This document shows positions 38,801-47,995 of a DNA stretch of 50,445 nt, in pieces. The stretch comes from Neocallimastix lanati (nom. inval.). Its lineage: Eukaryota > Neocallimastigomycota > Neocallimastigomycetes > Neocallimastigales > Neocallimastigaceae. The notes under the pieces were generated by a model. The model was not told the DNA's origin. It did not search any database and saw nothing but the letters and a program-made list of their open reading frames with translations. The stretch lies in NCBI GenBank assembly GCA_016946835.1, contig JACVTC010000309.1, positions 1-50,445 on the forward strand, written 5' to 3'. The translations under genes and the position numbers were made by a program. Position 1 is the stretch's first letter. The number at the start of each line of letters is the position of its first letter.

Positions 38801-40458
38801 ATAACTTAACGAATAACAAATTATTTAACATAGAATCTTCCATACATTTAGGAAAAAGAAATAGAAATGAAAACTTCATATTAAATTCAAATAACAAAAA
38901 ACAAAAATCATTAAAAGAATTACGCGAACCAAATAATTATGATGATATCTTTAATTTAAATGATAAAAATGAATGGTTAAAATCAGTCGATAATGAACTC
39001 GACAATATGAGAAATCTAAAAGTATATGAAACAATTGATAAAATACCTAAGAACGCAAACTTAATATCATCAAGATGGATTTTCAAATTCAAACGAAACT
39101 CAAATGGAGAAATAATCAAAAGAAAATCAAGATTAGTAGCAAAGGGATTTACGCAAGAATACGGCATAGATTATAAAGAAACCTTTGCACCTACCTTAAA
39201 ACAGGATTCAATAAGAATCTTTACAGCAATTGCCACTCAGAACAATTTTGAAATAAACCAAATAGATATAACTGCCGCCTATTTAAATGCTGAATTAAAT
39301 GAAGATTTGTATATGAAACCACCCAAAGGACATGAAGATTACAATAAGAAATTTTGGAAATTGAAGAAGGCAATATATGGACTGAAACAAAGTGGTGCCA
39401 AGTGGAATGATAAATTAAATTGCTATCTAATAAAAATTGGATATAAAAGACTTATAAGTGAACCTTGTCTGTACGTTAAATTCAATAAAGGAAAACTTTT
39501 AAGTATGTTAGCTATATATGTGGATGATATTTTAATATCAGGATCAAAGAAAACAATAGAAAGTGTAAAATTATTAATTGAGAAAAAGTTCAAAATGAAA
39601 GATATAGGTAATGTTGATTATATTATTGGAATAAAATTTATAAAACATAAAAATGATTACTTTTTACATCAACACAGATATATAGATGAATTACTTTCTA
39701 AGTTTAATATGAAAAATTGTACACCTCTTAGAATTATGACTCCAATTGAAAATGAAGATCTTAGGAAGGTAAAAGTCGATGAAACAAAATATAGAAGCAT
39801 AATAGGAAATTTATTATATCTCAGTATATGTACAAGACCCGATATTATCTTCTCTGTATCAAAAGCAGCTAGAAGGGCAAAGGAACCAAATATGGAAGAC
39901 TGGAATAACGTAATGAGAATATTAAGATATTTAAAAGGAACTAAAAAATATGGAATAAATTTCACAAATAATCCGAATGTTAAAGCGTATGTCGATTCGG
40001 ATTACGGAGGTGACTTGGAAACTAGACGTTCAACAACAGGATTCTTAATAACATTTGGTGGTGCACCAACAAGTTGGTGTTCAAAGTTACAAAAATCAAT
40101 ATCAACTTCAACAGCCGAGTCCGAATATTACAGTCTTAGTGAATGCGGTAAACAATGTATATGGTACTTAAATTTATTCGAAGAATTGAACTTAAATATT
40201 AAAAATATTGAAGTAAATGTTGACAATAAAGCAGCTATTTATAACGCTACAAATCAAACTATCAACCCAAAAACTAAACATGTAGACATTGGGGTTCATT
40301 ACATAAGAGAAATAGTCAAAGAAAATAAAATCTATCTTAAATATATAAAATCTGAAAACAATCTCGCTGATGGGTTTACGAAGTATTTAAATGGAACATT
40401 AATGGATAAATTTAGAAATTCCTTATTAACAAAAATTGATGATTTATATTTTATTTGA
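35803..40458 (+). CDS. COP-B Gag-Pol polyprotein
   Basis: 1551 residues in one frame from ATG 35803. Gag begins F-N-Y-S-E-N-F. A zinc knuckle starts at C285 (C-N-Y-C-G-K-W-G-H-x4-C). The protease has D383-S-G-A. Integrase has its finger at about 529-557 (W-H-R-R-F-A-H, then C-P-I-C) and triad D584, D646, E682 (D-35-E). A very Asn-rich linker runs about 850-1020. RT has K-S-R-L-V-A-K-G-F-T-Q and box Y1239-V-D-D. RNase H has D1398 in Y-V-D-S-D-Y and then A-E-S-E-Y-Y. All catalytic residues checked are present, and there is no stop or shift. PR-IN-RT-RH order defines Ty1/copia. Gag and Pol are one frame, so Gag excess would need proteolysis or another mechanism. Confidence 0.97.
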   Translation: MANTRRNNRNEVITIEEPIDIRPTIKFNYSENFNRVVELNNENYNRWRTKILHLLSINNLVGYITKEKVKKLRKRDIQDDLSEYIEDEFDDTLVYDKNTNVVDINNDITTKWIVLNSIGEKTQDIVQGSNKTAFEFELWKILKRSFTKNINTRKLELKTKLDNLKYNPEVDINIFIAELQNTLDELEKIDNDIESSVKVGILNRSLPEELRWINVFQFKNDWNKCSEYVKDVLPEIISSNLKESLTNNQNNKNIFSIENNTNINTNKKKLTKIKTSTKKTKNGRCNYCGKWGHFFYDCKIRRDDKNNNKRRKIFKRRRNNFKRKFNKRRNYANFMEKERYDTSYADSFTKDYNSQENLDINFAEVNKQNEENKQKEMMCWILDSGASINITGHLNKLHNIQKCNDKVYLANNQVISTQFKGDLIGYISNHKIIIKNVYYSPKINKNLLSIGNLTQQGYKIIFNNTNNKSYALIYDEHNQRILSIKSNQSNTFKFWISTQPLNFQNNQHNNNLVEINYTHLKSIDKLNLWHRRFAHFNINSIKNKILKININSKCPICSYSKLKNKPFKSSHNRAKNIFQLIHMDLIGPIQNSIYDNKYILTILDDHSRFGWTLFMKSKSETFYHFLNWFNKIKNQFNKRIQYIRTDNGTEFNNKNFKQFCIDFGIQHQFTVPYHPQQNGRIERFNGTIINSAKSMLNDAKLSLQFWEDAVSTSNYIHNRIPHKGINNKIPYELLTNNKVDYSNIRVFGCKVFYYVPKLFRTKFQNNSSPGIFLGYVDNPTAYKILDITNIKIIISRNVEFFEFTPGNSHLSHCDNDISNFIPNNIIRRNDNTYFYDNTYDINHGKDFNNTNNNNPYYQYNNNKSNNIQILDNNTQINENNIPSKNIQIKNKRTYNKRRNNNINNTKNINNNQDNDYNNNIESQDNNINNNDNNNNNNTSNDNTNSNNNTTNSNNNKINNNINKNDNMITVSNKNNHNNSNIDRYNSNNNNDNNNEQRIINNLTNNKLFNIESSIHLGKRNRNENFILNSNNKKQKSLKELREPNNYDDIFNLNDKNEWLKSVDNELDNMRNLKVYETIDKIPKNANLISSRWIFKFKRNSNGEIIKRKSRLVAKGFTQEYGIDYKETFAPTLKQDSIRIFTAIATQNNFEINQIDITAAYLNAELNEDLYMKPPKGHEDYNKKFWKLKKAIYGLKQSGAKWNDKLNCYLIKIGYKRLISEPCLYVKFNKGKLLSMLAIYVDDILISGSKKTIESVKLLIEKKFKMKDIGNVDYIIGIKFIKHKNDYFLHQHRYIDELLSKFNMKNCTPLRIMTPIENEDLRKVKVDETKYRSIIGNLLYLSICTRPDIIFSVSKAARRAKEPNMEDWNNVMRILRYLKGTKKYGINFTNNPNVKAYVDSDYGGDLETRRSTTGFLITFGGAPTSWCSKLQKSISTSTAESEYYSLSECGKQCIWYLNLFEELNLNIKNIEVNVDNKAAIYNATNQTINPKTKHVDIGVHYIREIVKENKIYLKYIKSENNLADGFTKYLNGTLMDKFRNSLLTKIDDLYFI

Positions 40459-40499
40459 AATAATATAAATAAAAAATATGACATTTTAGGAAAGTCATA

Positions 40500-40511
40500 T
40501 TTTAGGAGGAA
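40500..40511 (+). other. COP-B polypurine tract
   Basis: TTTTAGGAGGAA abuts the 3' LTR. COP-A has GAGGAA in the same place. Confidence 0.8.
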
Positions 40512-40753
40512 TGTTAGAATATAAAAAAAAAAATAAATACTTAATAATGACTTTAATATATTTTACCCAATCAGAATATTATTATATTTAAATAAAATTA
40601 TAAAAGAAATAAAATGTAACCTTGTTAAAAAGATATTCACTTTTGTAATTATAAAAAATAAAGATAAATAAAATTAAATATTAAGTATTATATATAAAAT
40701 GCTATTCTAAAAATATATCTAATTTTATCAATATTTGTTTTTGGTGTTTAATA
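40512..40753 (+). repeat. COP-B 3' LTR
   Basis: 242 bp. It differs from the 5' LTR by one indel and two substitutions. TAATT follows at 40754-40758. Confidence 0.93.
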
Positions 40754-40758
40754 TAATT

Positions 40759-40788
40759 TATTCATTAATATTTATTTATACTTTAACA
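40759..40788 (-). repeat. CopR4 5' LTR, part 2 (outer end)
   Basis: Ends CTTTAACA, the near-perfect inverse of TATTAAAG at 34116. This is presumed to be the outer LTR terminus displaced by COP-B. Confidence 0.45.
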
Positions 40789-41418
40789 AAAATAGTTTAA
40801 TTATATATTTATATCGTATCAATAATAATAATATATTTATATCGTATTAATAATGATGTTCAAAATAAATATTTATTTAATATATATCTAAATAATAGAT
40901 TAATATAAATTTTTGTAAATTACAATTATTAATATAAATTTCATTAAATATAAAAATATTGAGTAATATATAGAGCAAATAGAGATTAAAGATATAAAGG
41001 TTAATTTAAATTAGTTAAAGAAATTCAATTATTTGATAATTAAAAAAAATAATATTTAAATGCAAGTATTGATTTGTATTTTTTAAAAATTTAATTATAA
41101 AAAAATTAATATAATTAGTATTTAAGTCCATTATAAATATTGATTGCTTTAAAAAAATTTAAAATTTTAAAAGTAATAAAATAATGAAACTAAAAATAAC
41201 TATTTAATAAAATTATTTCATTGATGGAATTTTTTAAGATTTTGAAATGATTGGAAATAAAAATAATTCTTTGAATTTATTTTTTTTTTTTTTTATTTTA
41301 TTTTGATATAGAAAAAAGAAAATTAAAACAAAATTAAAAAAGATTATTATAAGAAAAAAAAAAAAAAAAAAAAAAGAAAGAAAGAATAATAATAGAAATA
41401 GATTAAAGTATTATTATA
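40789..41418 (+). promoter_or_regulatory. Upstream region of ANK-C
   Basis: No gene. From about 40990 to 41400 it matches 48226-48630 closely: TTTGATTTGTATTTT-like start, TTAAGTCCATTATAAATATT, ATTGCTTTAAAAAAATTTAA, TTTTAAGATTTTGAAATGAT and a final AGAATAATAATAGAAAT. This upstream module differs from that of ANK-A and ANK-B. Confidence 0.6.
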
Positions 41419-42213
41419 ATGGAAAATATATCTTCACTTCAAATTAGAAACTTGTTTAATGATAACAATAATAGGTTACTTGATTATATTTTTGATCATA
41501 TAAAAATATATAATGATGATTTTTTTAAATTTTTATTATTTCATTATAGAGATAAAGTAGAGATTTCTATATCAGATTTAAATCAATATATTTCAGATGA
41601 TAAATTTAAGATTTTAACTTATGATACAGATCATGAAAGTGATTGTGGAAAATATTTATTGATTGAATGTAATAGAGGAAAAGAAATAAATTTTACTAGA
41701 ATTGAATTCTTAGTTGAACATGGAGCGAATATAAATGAAAGAGACAATAAGGACGAAACACCATTAATTAATGCTTGTAGAAGTGGAAATGAAGGCATAA
41801 TAAAATATTTAGTTGAACATGGAGCAGATATAAATAAAGAAAATAAATGGACTGAAACACCATTATTTATTTCATTTGAAGAGGGAAATGACGACATAGT
41901 AAAATATTTAGTTGAAAATGGAGCAGATGTAAATAAAGAAGATGGATATGGTAAAATCCCATTATTTATTTCATGTGAAAAGGGAAATGAAAGCATAGTA
42001 AAATATTTAGTTGAACATGGAGCAGATGTAAATAAAGAAGATGGATATGGTAAAATCCCATTATTTATTTCATGTGAAAAGGGAAATGAAAGCATAGTAA
42101 AATATTTGGTTGAACATGGAGCAGATGTAAATAAAGAAAATGGATATTGTGAAACCTCATTATTAATTTCACTTAAAAGGGGAAAAGTAGCCATAACAAA
42201 ATATTTAAATTGA
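41419..42213 (+). CDS. Ankyrin-repeat protein ANK-C, truncated
   Basis: 264 residues from ATG 41419. The N-terminal module (about 1-90) resembles that of ANK-A in layout: S-L-Q-I-R-N-L-F, Y-I-F-D-H-I-K-I-Y-N-D-D-F-F, L-L-F-H-Y-R-D-K, I-S-D-L-N-Q-Y-I-S-D-D-K-F-K-I. About five ankyrin repeats follow, two of them identical at DNA level (99-bp units near 41935-42130). The repeats read G-N-E-S-I-V-K-Y-L-V-E-H-G-A-D-V-N-K, a subfamily distinct from ANK-A/B. One extra base near 42207-42212 ends the frame early. Repeat coding continues to about 42340 with an A-run inside. ANK proteins of this size may act as small binding scaffolds; no function is evident. Confidence 0.87.
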   Translation: MENISSLQIRNLFNDNNNRLLDYIFDHIKIYNDDFFKFLLFHYRDKVEISISDLNQYISDDKFKILTYDTDHESDCGKYLLIECNRGKEINFTRIEFLVEHGANINERDNKDETPLINACRSGNEGIIKYLVEHGADINKENKWTETPLFISFEEGNDDIVKYLVENGADVNKEDGYGKIPLFISCEKGNESIVKYLVEHGADVNKEDGYGKIPLFISCEKGNESIVKYLVEHGADVNKENGYCETSLLISLKRGKVAITKYLN

Positions 42214-42555
42214 AAATGGAGCTGAAGTAAATAAAAAAAAAAAAAAAAAAAAGAATTAGGTTGAAATAATGATATTTAATTTATATAGAATAGGAAATGA
42301 AGCAATAATAGAATATTTAAATAAATATTAATAAAAATAAATGATTTTGGAAAAAATACATTATATTATTAGAAAATGTTTTTGCATAATATTTTTTAAA
42401 TAACAATAAATTAAGTTTTTAAAGTAATTAAAATATATATAAATATAATTTATAATCATATAAAAAAATAAATAATAATATATTTAAATTATTATTTAAA
42501 ATATTGCTAAAAATTATATAAATAAAAATTCTATTATTTTATTATATTATATTTT
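42214..42555 (+). other. Out-of-frame ANK-C tail and AT-rich spacer
   Basis: 42214-42340 codes in another frame for a last partial ankyrin repeat (G-N-E-A-I-I-E-Y-L), with an A20-like run at 42233-42251. Beyond this I see only A/T-rich sequence. Confidence 0.6.
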
Positions 42556-43090
42556 ATTTTATATTCAATTAAAGATTTGTGAAGTTCCCAAAAAGATTTT
42601 CCGTAAGATGGATGACCCTCTGGTGCTTTCAATATATATTCCTATTTAATGGTGCATTTAAATAAGCTGAATTGATGTCTATTTGAACAATATTAAAATT
42701 TTTCTGAACCGCAATAACTGTAATGATTCGAATTGTATTCTGTTTTAGGGTTGGTGCAAATGTTTCTTTGTAGTCGATACCGTACTGTTGAGTGTATCCT
42801 TTTGCAACTAATCTTACTTTTCTTTTAATAACATTTCCGCTTGCATCCTTTTTATACTTAAATACCCATCGTGATGATATAATGTTGGATCCTGATGGTA
42901 CGGTTTTAACAATTTTATAAACATTAAGTTTTTTTCATGATTTCTAATTCTTTCTTAATTGCGTTTAGCCATTCTATTTTATCTTTAAATTTGAATATAT
43001 ACTTAAAGTTATATGGTTCAATTAATGTATTTTCATTAATTTTCATGTCTGATTCATTTGTGTTGTTTATTTTTTTTTCTTTTATTTGAA
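42556..43090 (-). pseudogene. COP-C RT fragment
   Basis: The minus strand codes for W-V-F-K-Y-K, V-R-L-V-A-K-G-Y-T-Q, E-T-F-A-P-T-L-K-Q, Q-I-D-I-N-S-A-Y-L-N-A-P and G-K-S-F-W, like COP-A RT. Frameshifts lie near 42935 and 42640. It stops before the catalytic Y-x-D-D box. Confidence 0.85.
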
Positions 43091-44744
43091 TTAATTGTAA
43101 AATTATTTAAATTCCTTTTTGAATTTTTAGGATGTTGATAGTTTTGATTTTTCTCTTTATTTGTGTTATATTTATTATTGATGTTGTTAATTTCTTGTTG
43201 GTTTTCTGTTGATATTTTGTTGTTATCATTTTCAGTCGTATTTTTAATTTCATTATTAATATTGATTGAATTATTATTGAAATTGTAATCATTTGAATTT
43301 AACGATTCCTGATTGAAAGTATTGTTGCTATTATTGATTGTATTATTGTCAATGATATTGTTGCTATTTTCATTATTATTATTTTAATTACTATTATTAA
43401 TAATAATATTTTTATTATTATTTTTGATAATTGGGATAATATTTACGACTAATTCTATTTGTTTTTGAAGATTTATTTTTAGATTGATTTTTAATATTTT
43501 TATTCTGGTTAATATTTGTTGTAATATTTCTTTCATTAATAATGTCAGTTATTTTATTATTATAATCATTAATTTCATTACTGTATCTAAGTCGGTTTAG
43601 ACAATTGCTCTCCCTGAATTTGATATTGGAATGAATACGATTTAAAAAGGAATTTCCTGGTTCGTTTTCCATAAATTCTACAGTGTGAGAATGGATGATT
43701 TTATTATTGATAACATCAAGAATTTTGTAAGTGGAAGGATGATCGCAATATCCAAGAAAAATACCAGGATGTGAATTATTGTCGAATTTTGATCTTAGTT
43801 CCTACGGCACAAAGAAATAGACTCTACATCCGAATACTCTAAATGTATTGTAATCTACAGGCTTATTATAAAATACTTCAAATGGAATTTTGTTTTGAAT
43901 GCCTTGATGGGGAAGTCGATTATGAATATAGTTTGCAGTATCAACAGCAAACTCCCAAAAATCATGACTGAGTTTAGCGTCGTTAAGAAGTGATTTTGAA
44001 GAAACAATGAATATACCATTAAATCTTTCGGCCTTTCCATTTTGAGAAGGGTTATAAGAAACTGAAAACTGATGATAGATTCCATTTTCTTCACAGAAAA
44101 TTTGGAATTTACTATTTTGGAATTCCTTCCCATTATCAGACTGAATTGCTTTGATATTTATATTTAATGAATTATAAATTTTATTATACCAAATAATAAA
44201 TTTGTTAAATACATCATTTTTATTTTCAGTGAAGATGACCCATCCATATCTAGAGTAGTCATCTAAAATTGTAAAGAAATACTTATTGTTATTTATTGAA
44301 AGAGTAACAGGTCCTACAAGATCTAAATGTATTAATTCTAAAATTTGTTTAGTCTTATTGGTAGATAGTTTAAATGACTTATTTTTTAATTTGGAATTAA
44401 TACATACTGGACATTTTAATTTTAGATTGATATTACTTAATATAATTTTTATTTTAGAAATATCATAATGACCTAAGCGTCTATGCCAAAGGTCTATTAC
44501 TTGTTAGTTACTTGACTCTGTATAATTGATTTCGCTATGTTTTGTTGAATTTAAAATTATTTGGTGTTTGGAAGTGAAAATTTGATATGTATTTTTATCA
44601 TTAGATAAAGATTTATAAATTCTATTTCCATTATTATCGTAAATTAATGCTTGTGGGGAGTTGTCATAATTATTGAATATTACTTTATAATTTTGATAAA
44701 TTAATTGATTGATTGAAATTAAGTTTCTCTTAATATATCTTGAA
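43091..44744 (-). pseudogene. COP-C Asn-rich linker and integrase
   Basis: Minus strand. The integrase core contains S-D-N-G-K-E-F and N-G-K-A-E-R-F-N (Lys-Ala in place of the usual R/K-I before the Glu). The C-terminal part has Y-F-F-V-P and H-P-G-I-F-L-G-Y. An Asn/Ile-coding low-complexity linker lies at 43080-43440. The finger region reads H-Y-D-I-S-K in one frame, preserving the ancestral state lost in COP-A. Stops and shifts are scattered. Confidence 0.85.
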
Positions 44745-45512
44745 TATAAAGAGTTTTATGTCAAAACAGATTATAATAATACGAAACACTCTATTATAAA
44801 ATAAATTCTTTTACTAAAAATAATTGTTTTATGAAAAATCTTTTATTAAATAGTTCTTATTATGTTATGAACTATAAAATCATAAATAACAATTACGTTC
44901 TACGTTCTAAAGAAAATTTACAATATTTATATTTTTTCTTAATTATATTCTAATATATTAAATTAATTCAATTTACATATATTCAATTTAAATACTAATA
45001 ATAATTAATTTTATAAAATAATAAAATATTTAAACTAAAACTAATTATAGTATAATTTTTTAATTTACTATTTTTTATTATAACTATTTTTTATTATAAC
45101 TATTTAAATATTTTAACTAATTTAAAATTAAACTAAAAACTATTAATAATATTAAACTATACTATTTAAATAAATAAAAAATTTAACAATAACAGATTTG
45201 GCGAATTTTTTGTGACTAAATTATTTAATTTCATCTTTAATAAATATAAATTTAAATAATTTAAGTTCTAATTTATAATTTTAAATTTCAATTATTAATT
45301 TAAGGAGAAGTAATTATTTAAAGTATTTAATTCATGTACGTAAATTTAATGTATGATTTTTTGTTTACATAAATTTATTGAAATATGTTTTAATTCATAA
45401 ATTAATGTAATTTACATAATTTTATTCAAGATGTTATGAGAAAAATTTCATACATTAATTAATGTAATAATATATTACATAAATTTATTAAAGATATAAA
45501 GATATCTTTACA
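44745..45512. mobile_element. 768-bp insertion in COP-C protease (solo-LTR-like)
   Basis: TTGAA flanks it on both sides (44740-44744 and 45513-45517), and the protease coding sequence resumes cleanly if it is removed. The ends TATAAAGA/TCTTTACA are near-inverse. There is no ORF. Length and ends suit a solo LTR of an unidentified family; another non-autonomous element is possible. Confidence 0.7.
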
Positions 45513-46859
45513 TTGAATAATAAACATTTTTTAAAATAAATTTGTTATTGTTAATGAATCCTACAAAATTGCCGCAAAACTCAGATAATACTTCTTTACC
45601 ATTCGCTAGTAAAATTTTTGTTTTACATTTTTTAATGTTAGTAAGAAATTTTATATCATTAATAGTACTGATTGATGCACCTGAATCTAAAATTCAAACT
45701 ATGAAGTTATTATTATGTATATTGCTATTTTCGTGATTTTTATTATTTATTGTTTCTAAGCAATTAATTTCGATTGTTTTATCAGAGTTATAATCTTTAG
45801 AAAAATCTTCTAAGTAATCGTCTTTATAGTTGTTGTAATTGCTTATTGAATATAAATGCTTGTTATTAATTTTACTTTTATTATATTTTTTGTTCAATTT
45901 TCTTCGAATTTTCATTGATTTATTTTCATTGTTTTGATTCAAGAACTTATTTCTTTTATATTTATAACATTCCTTTTTGTAGTGGCCGTATTTTCCACAT
46001 AGGAAACATTTTCCATTTTTTCTTCCTCTTATTTTTAAATACTTATGATTTTGTTTATTTTTGTTTTCAGTTTATAAATTAAAAATACTTTTTGCGTTTT
46101 CTTCTTGAAGTTTTCTTTTCTTGATATTTGAGAAAAGAATATCTGGTATTATTCTTTTTACATAGTTGCAACATTTTATCCATTCATTATTGAACTGGAA
46201 AACATTTATCCACCTTAGATTTTCAGGTAAAGCTTTATTCAGAATTCCTACCTTTATACTTTCACTTATGTCTGTATCGATAATTTCCAATTCATCTATC
46301 ATATTTTGAAGTGTTGCAAGGAAGATATGTATATCATCATCTGTGGTAAATTTTAATCTGTTTAATTTATTTCGTAATATCATTTTTTGATGCTCTTCTC
46401 CTAAAGTAAAGGAATCTTGAAGGAAGTTCCACATTTCGAAGGCGGTCTTACTATGGCTTTTTATTATTTCTTTTGTTTTCTTTCCCAAGCTATTATTAAT
46501 TATCCATTTAACCATTATGTCATTCTTGATATCTGCTTGTGTTGTCCCAATATCGTAAACAAGAGAATTATTAAATTTATCTTTAATATACTTATCTAAA
46601 TCTTCTTTAATTTAATAATATCTTTCTTTCTCAATTTTTTTACTTTTGGTAAACTAATGTATTCTTCTAGATTATTGATGATTAAGAGATCCAATACGTT
46701 AGTTTTCCAATCTTGGAAGTTTTCAACGGTTAATTCAGTAACATGATTGAAATTCTCGGAGTAATTAAAAGAGATTCCTTTAGCGGAGAAATTACTTTCT
46801 GATCCGGGGATTTCGAAGATTTGATTTCTGGAATTACTTCTTGAATTGTTTCTGCTCAT
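45513..46859 (-). pseudogene. COP-C Gag-protease
   Basis: It begins at ATG 46857-46859. Gag has F-N-Y-S-E-N-F, W-I-N-V-F-Q-F and a zinc knuckle C-F-L-C-G-K-Y-G-H-Y-x3-C (about 46010-45970). The protease site is I-L-D-S-G-A-S (near 45690). The frame breaks near 46611 and at a stop near 46072, and the reading changes once more around 45940. Open pieces are 46596-46859, 46072-46515 and 45694-45942. Strong similarity to COP-A Gag supports common origin. Confidence 0.88.
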
Positions 46860-47964
46860 TTTCTACTTTTTATTTTTACCTTCTTGCTTTAATTAAAAGT
46901 ATTTATGTTTTATTATTTTCTTAATTTATTTTTTATTGCTTTTCTTTAATTTATCTTTTATATATTTTTTTATTTCTTTAGTTATATTTATACATTTTTT
47001 TATTTCTTTAGTTATATTTAATTTTATTAAATTAAATAATGTAAATTGTAATTAATTTTGATTGGTTTTATTTTTAGTGACAATTAATTATTAATTTATT
47101 TATATAGATTTTTTAATGATTAATAATTATAAAATTTAATAAAATTTAATTTAAAGATATTAATATACATGTTTTTTAATATTGAGGGAGGAATTAGTAT
47201 AATTTTATTATTACTGAAACCTATCATTTTGATTCTTTTATTAAATAATGTGAATGTGATTATGTTACTATTCCTTTTTAATTAAGAATAAATTATTTTT
47301 ATTAATGTTTATTACAAAGTATTGTATATATTTATATTACGAATAATAATATAAAGGAAATAATTTATTTATATTAAGTGTATTTAAAGAATTTTTGCTA
47401 TTGTCGTGAAAATGATTATAACATTAATTGTTCATATTTAATATATCATTGTAATTTCATTTTAATTAAAATCTTTATTTTAATTATTTATTATATAATT
47501 GAATTTTTTATTATATTTTTCCAGCTTATATAGCATAGCTGAAATTTTTTGTTCTTTTATTCTCAGCTTATGTAGCATAGCTGACATGTTATGTTCTTTA
47601 TTTTCAGCTTATATAATATAGATGACCTTTTTGTTTCATTTCTCAGCTTATATTCAATAGCTGACCTTTTGTTTCATCCTCAACCTTATATTCAATAGCT
47701 GATCTTTTATTTCATCATCAGCTTATTTCTAATAGCTGACCTTTATGTTTATTTTCAATTTCAATTATATCGATATTGTACTTCTATATATAATTATTTT
47801 AAATATTAAAGATTCCACTTTTATTTTAGTTCTATAATTTATAAATATTTGTATATATATATAAATAATTAAAAAAAAATTAATATTTAATAATAAATAT
47901 ATAAATTTCAAATTTATTTAATGTTAAATTTTTATTTAAAAAAAAAATACTTAGCTTTCATATG
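46860..47964 (-). other. COP-C leader region
   Basis: Non-coding AT-rich leader holding a direct repeat (TTTTTTATTTCTTTAGTTAT twice, about 46966-47010) and the hairpin array. Confidence 0.7.
47521..47740 (-). repeat. COP-C leader hairpin array (six units)
   Basis: Units begin TCAGCTTAT and end TAGCTGAC (plus strand), at about 47521, 47563, 47604, 47643, 47680 and 47718 (37-42 bp apart). TCAGCT/AGCTGA forms the stem. It is the same motif as in COP-A but more regular. Confidence 0.85.
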
Positions 47965-47995
47965 GATTAATCGGTTGAGACTGAGACTCTTAATC
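47965..47995 (-). other. COP-C primer-binding site
   Basis: The plus strand ends GACTGAGACTCTTAATC at the LTR edge. It is preceded by TTAATCGGTTGA, which resembles a tRNA D-loop. Confidence 0.7.

Larger units (their letters stand above)
34426..40753 (+). mobile_element. Ty1/copia retrotransposon COP-B, intact
   Basis: 6328 bp with LTRs 34426-34668 and 40512-40753 (three differences seen) and target duplication TAATT (34421-34425, 40754-40758). Its order is PBS, leader with hairpin array, one ORF for the whole Gag-Pol, PPT (AGGAGGAA) and LTR. Near-identical LTRs and an open ORF suggest recent and perhaps current activity. Confidence 0.96.
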
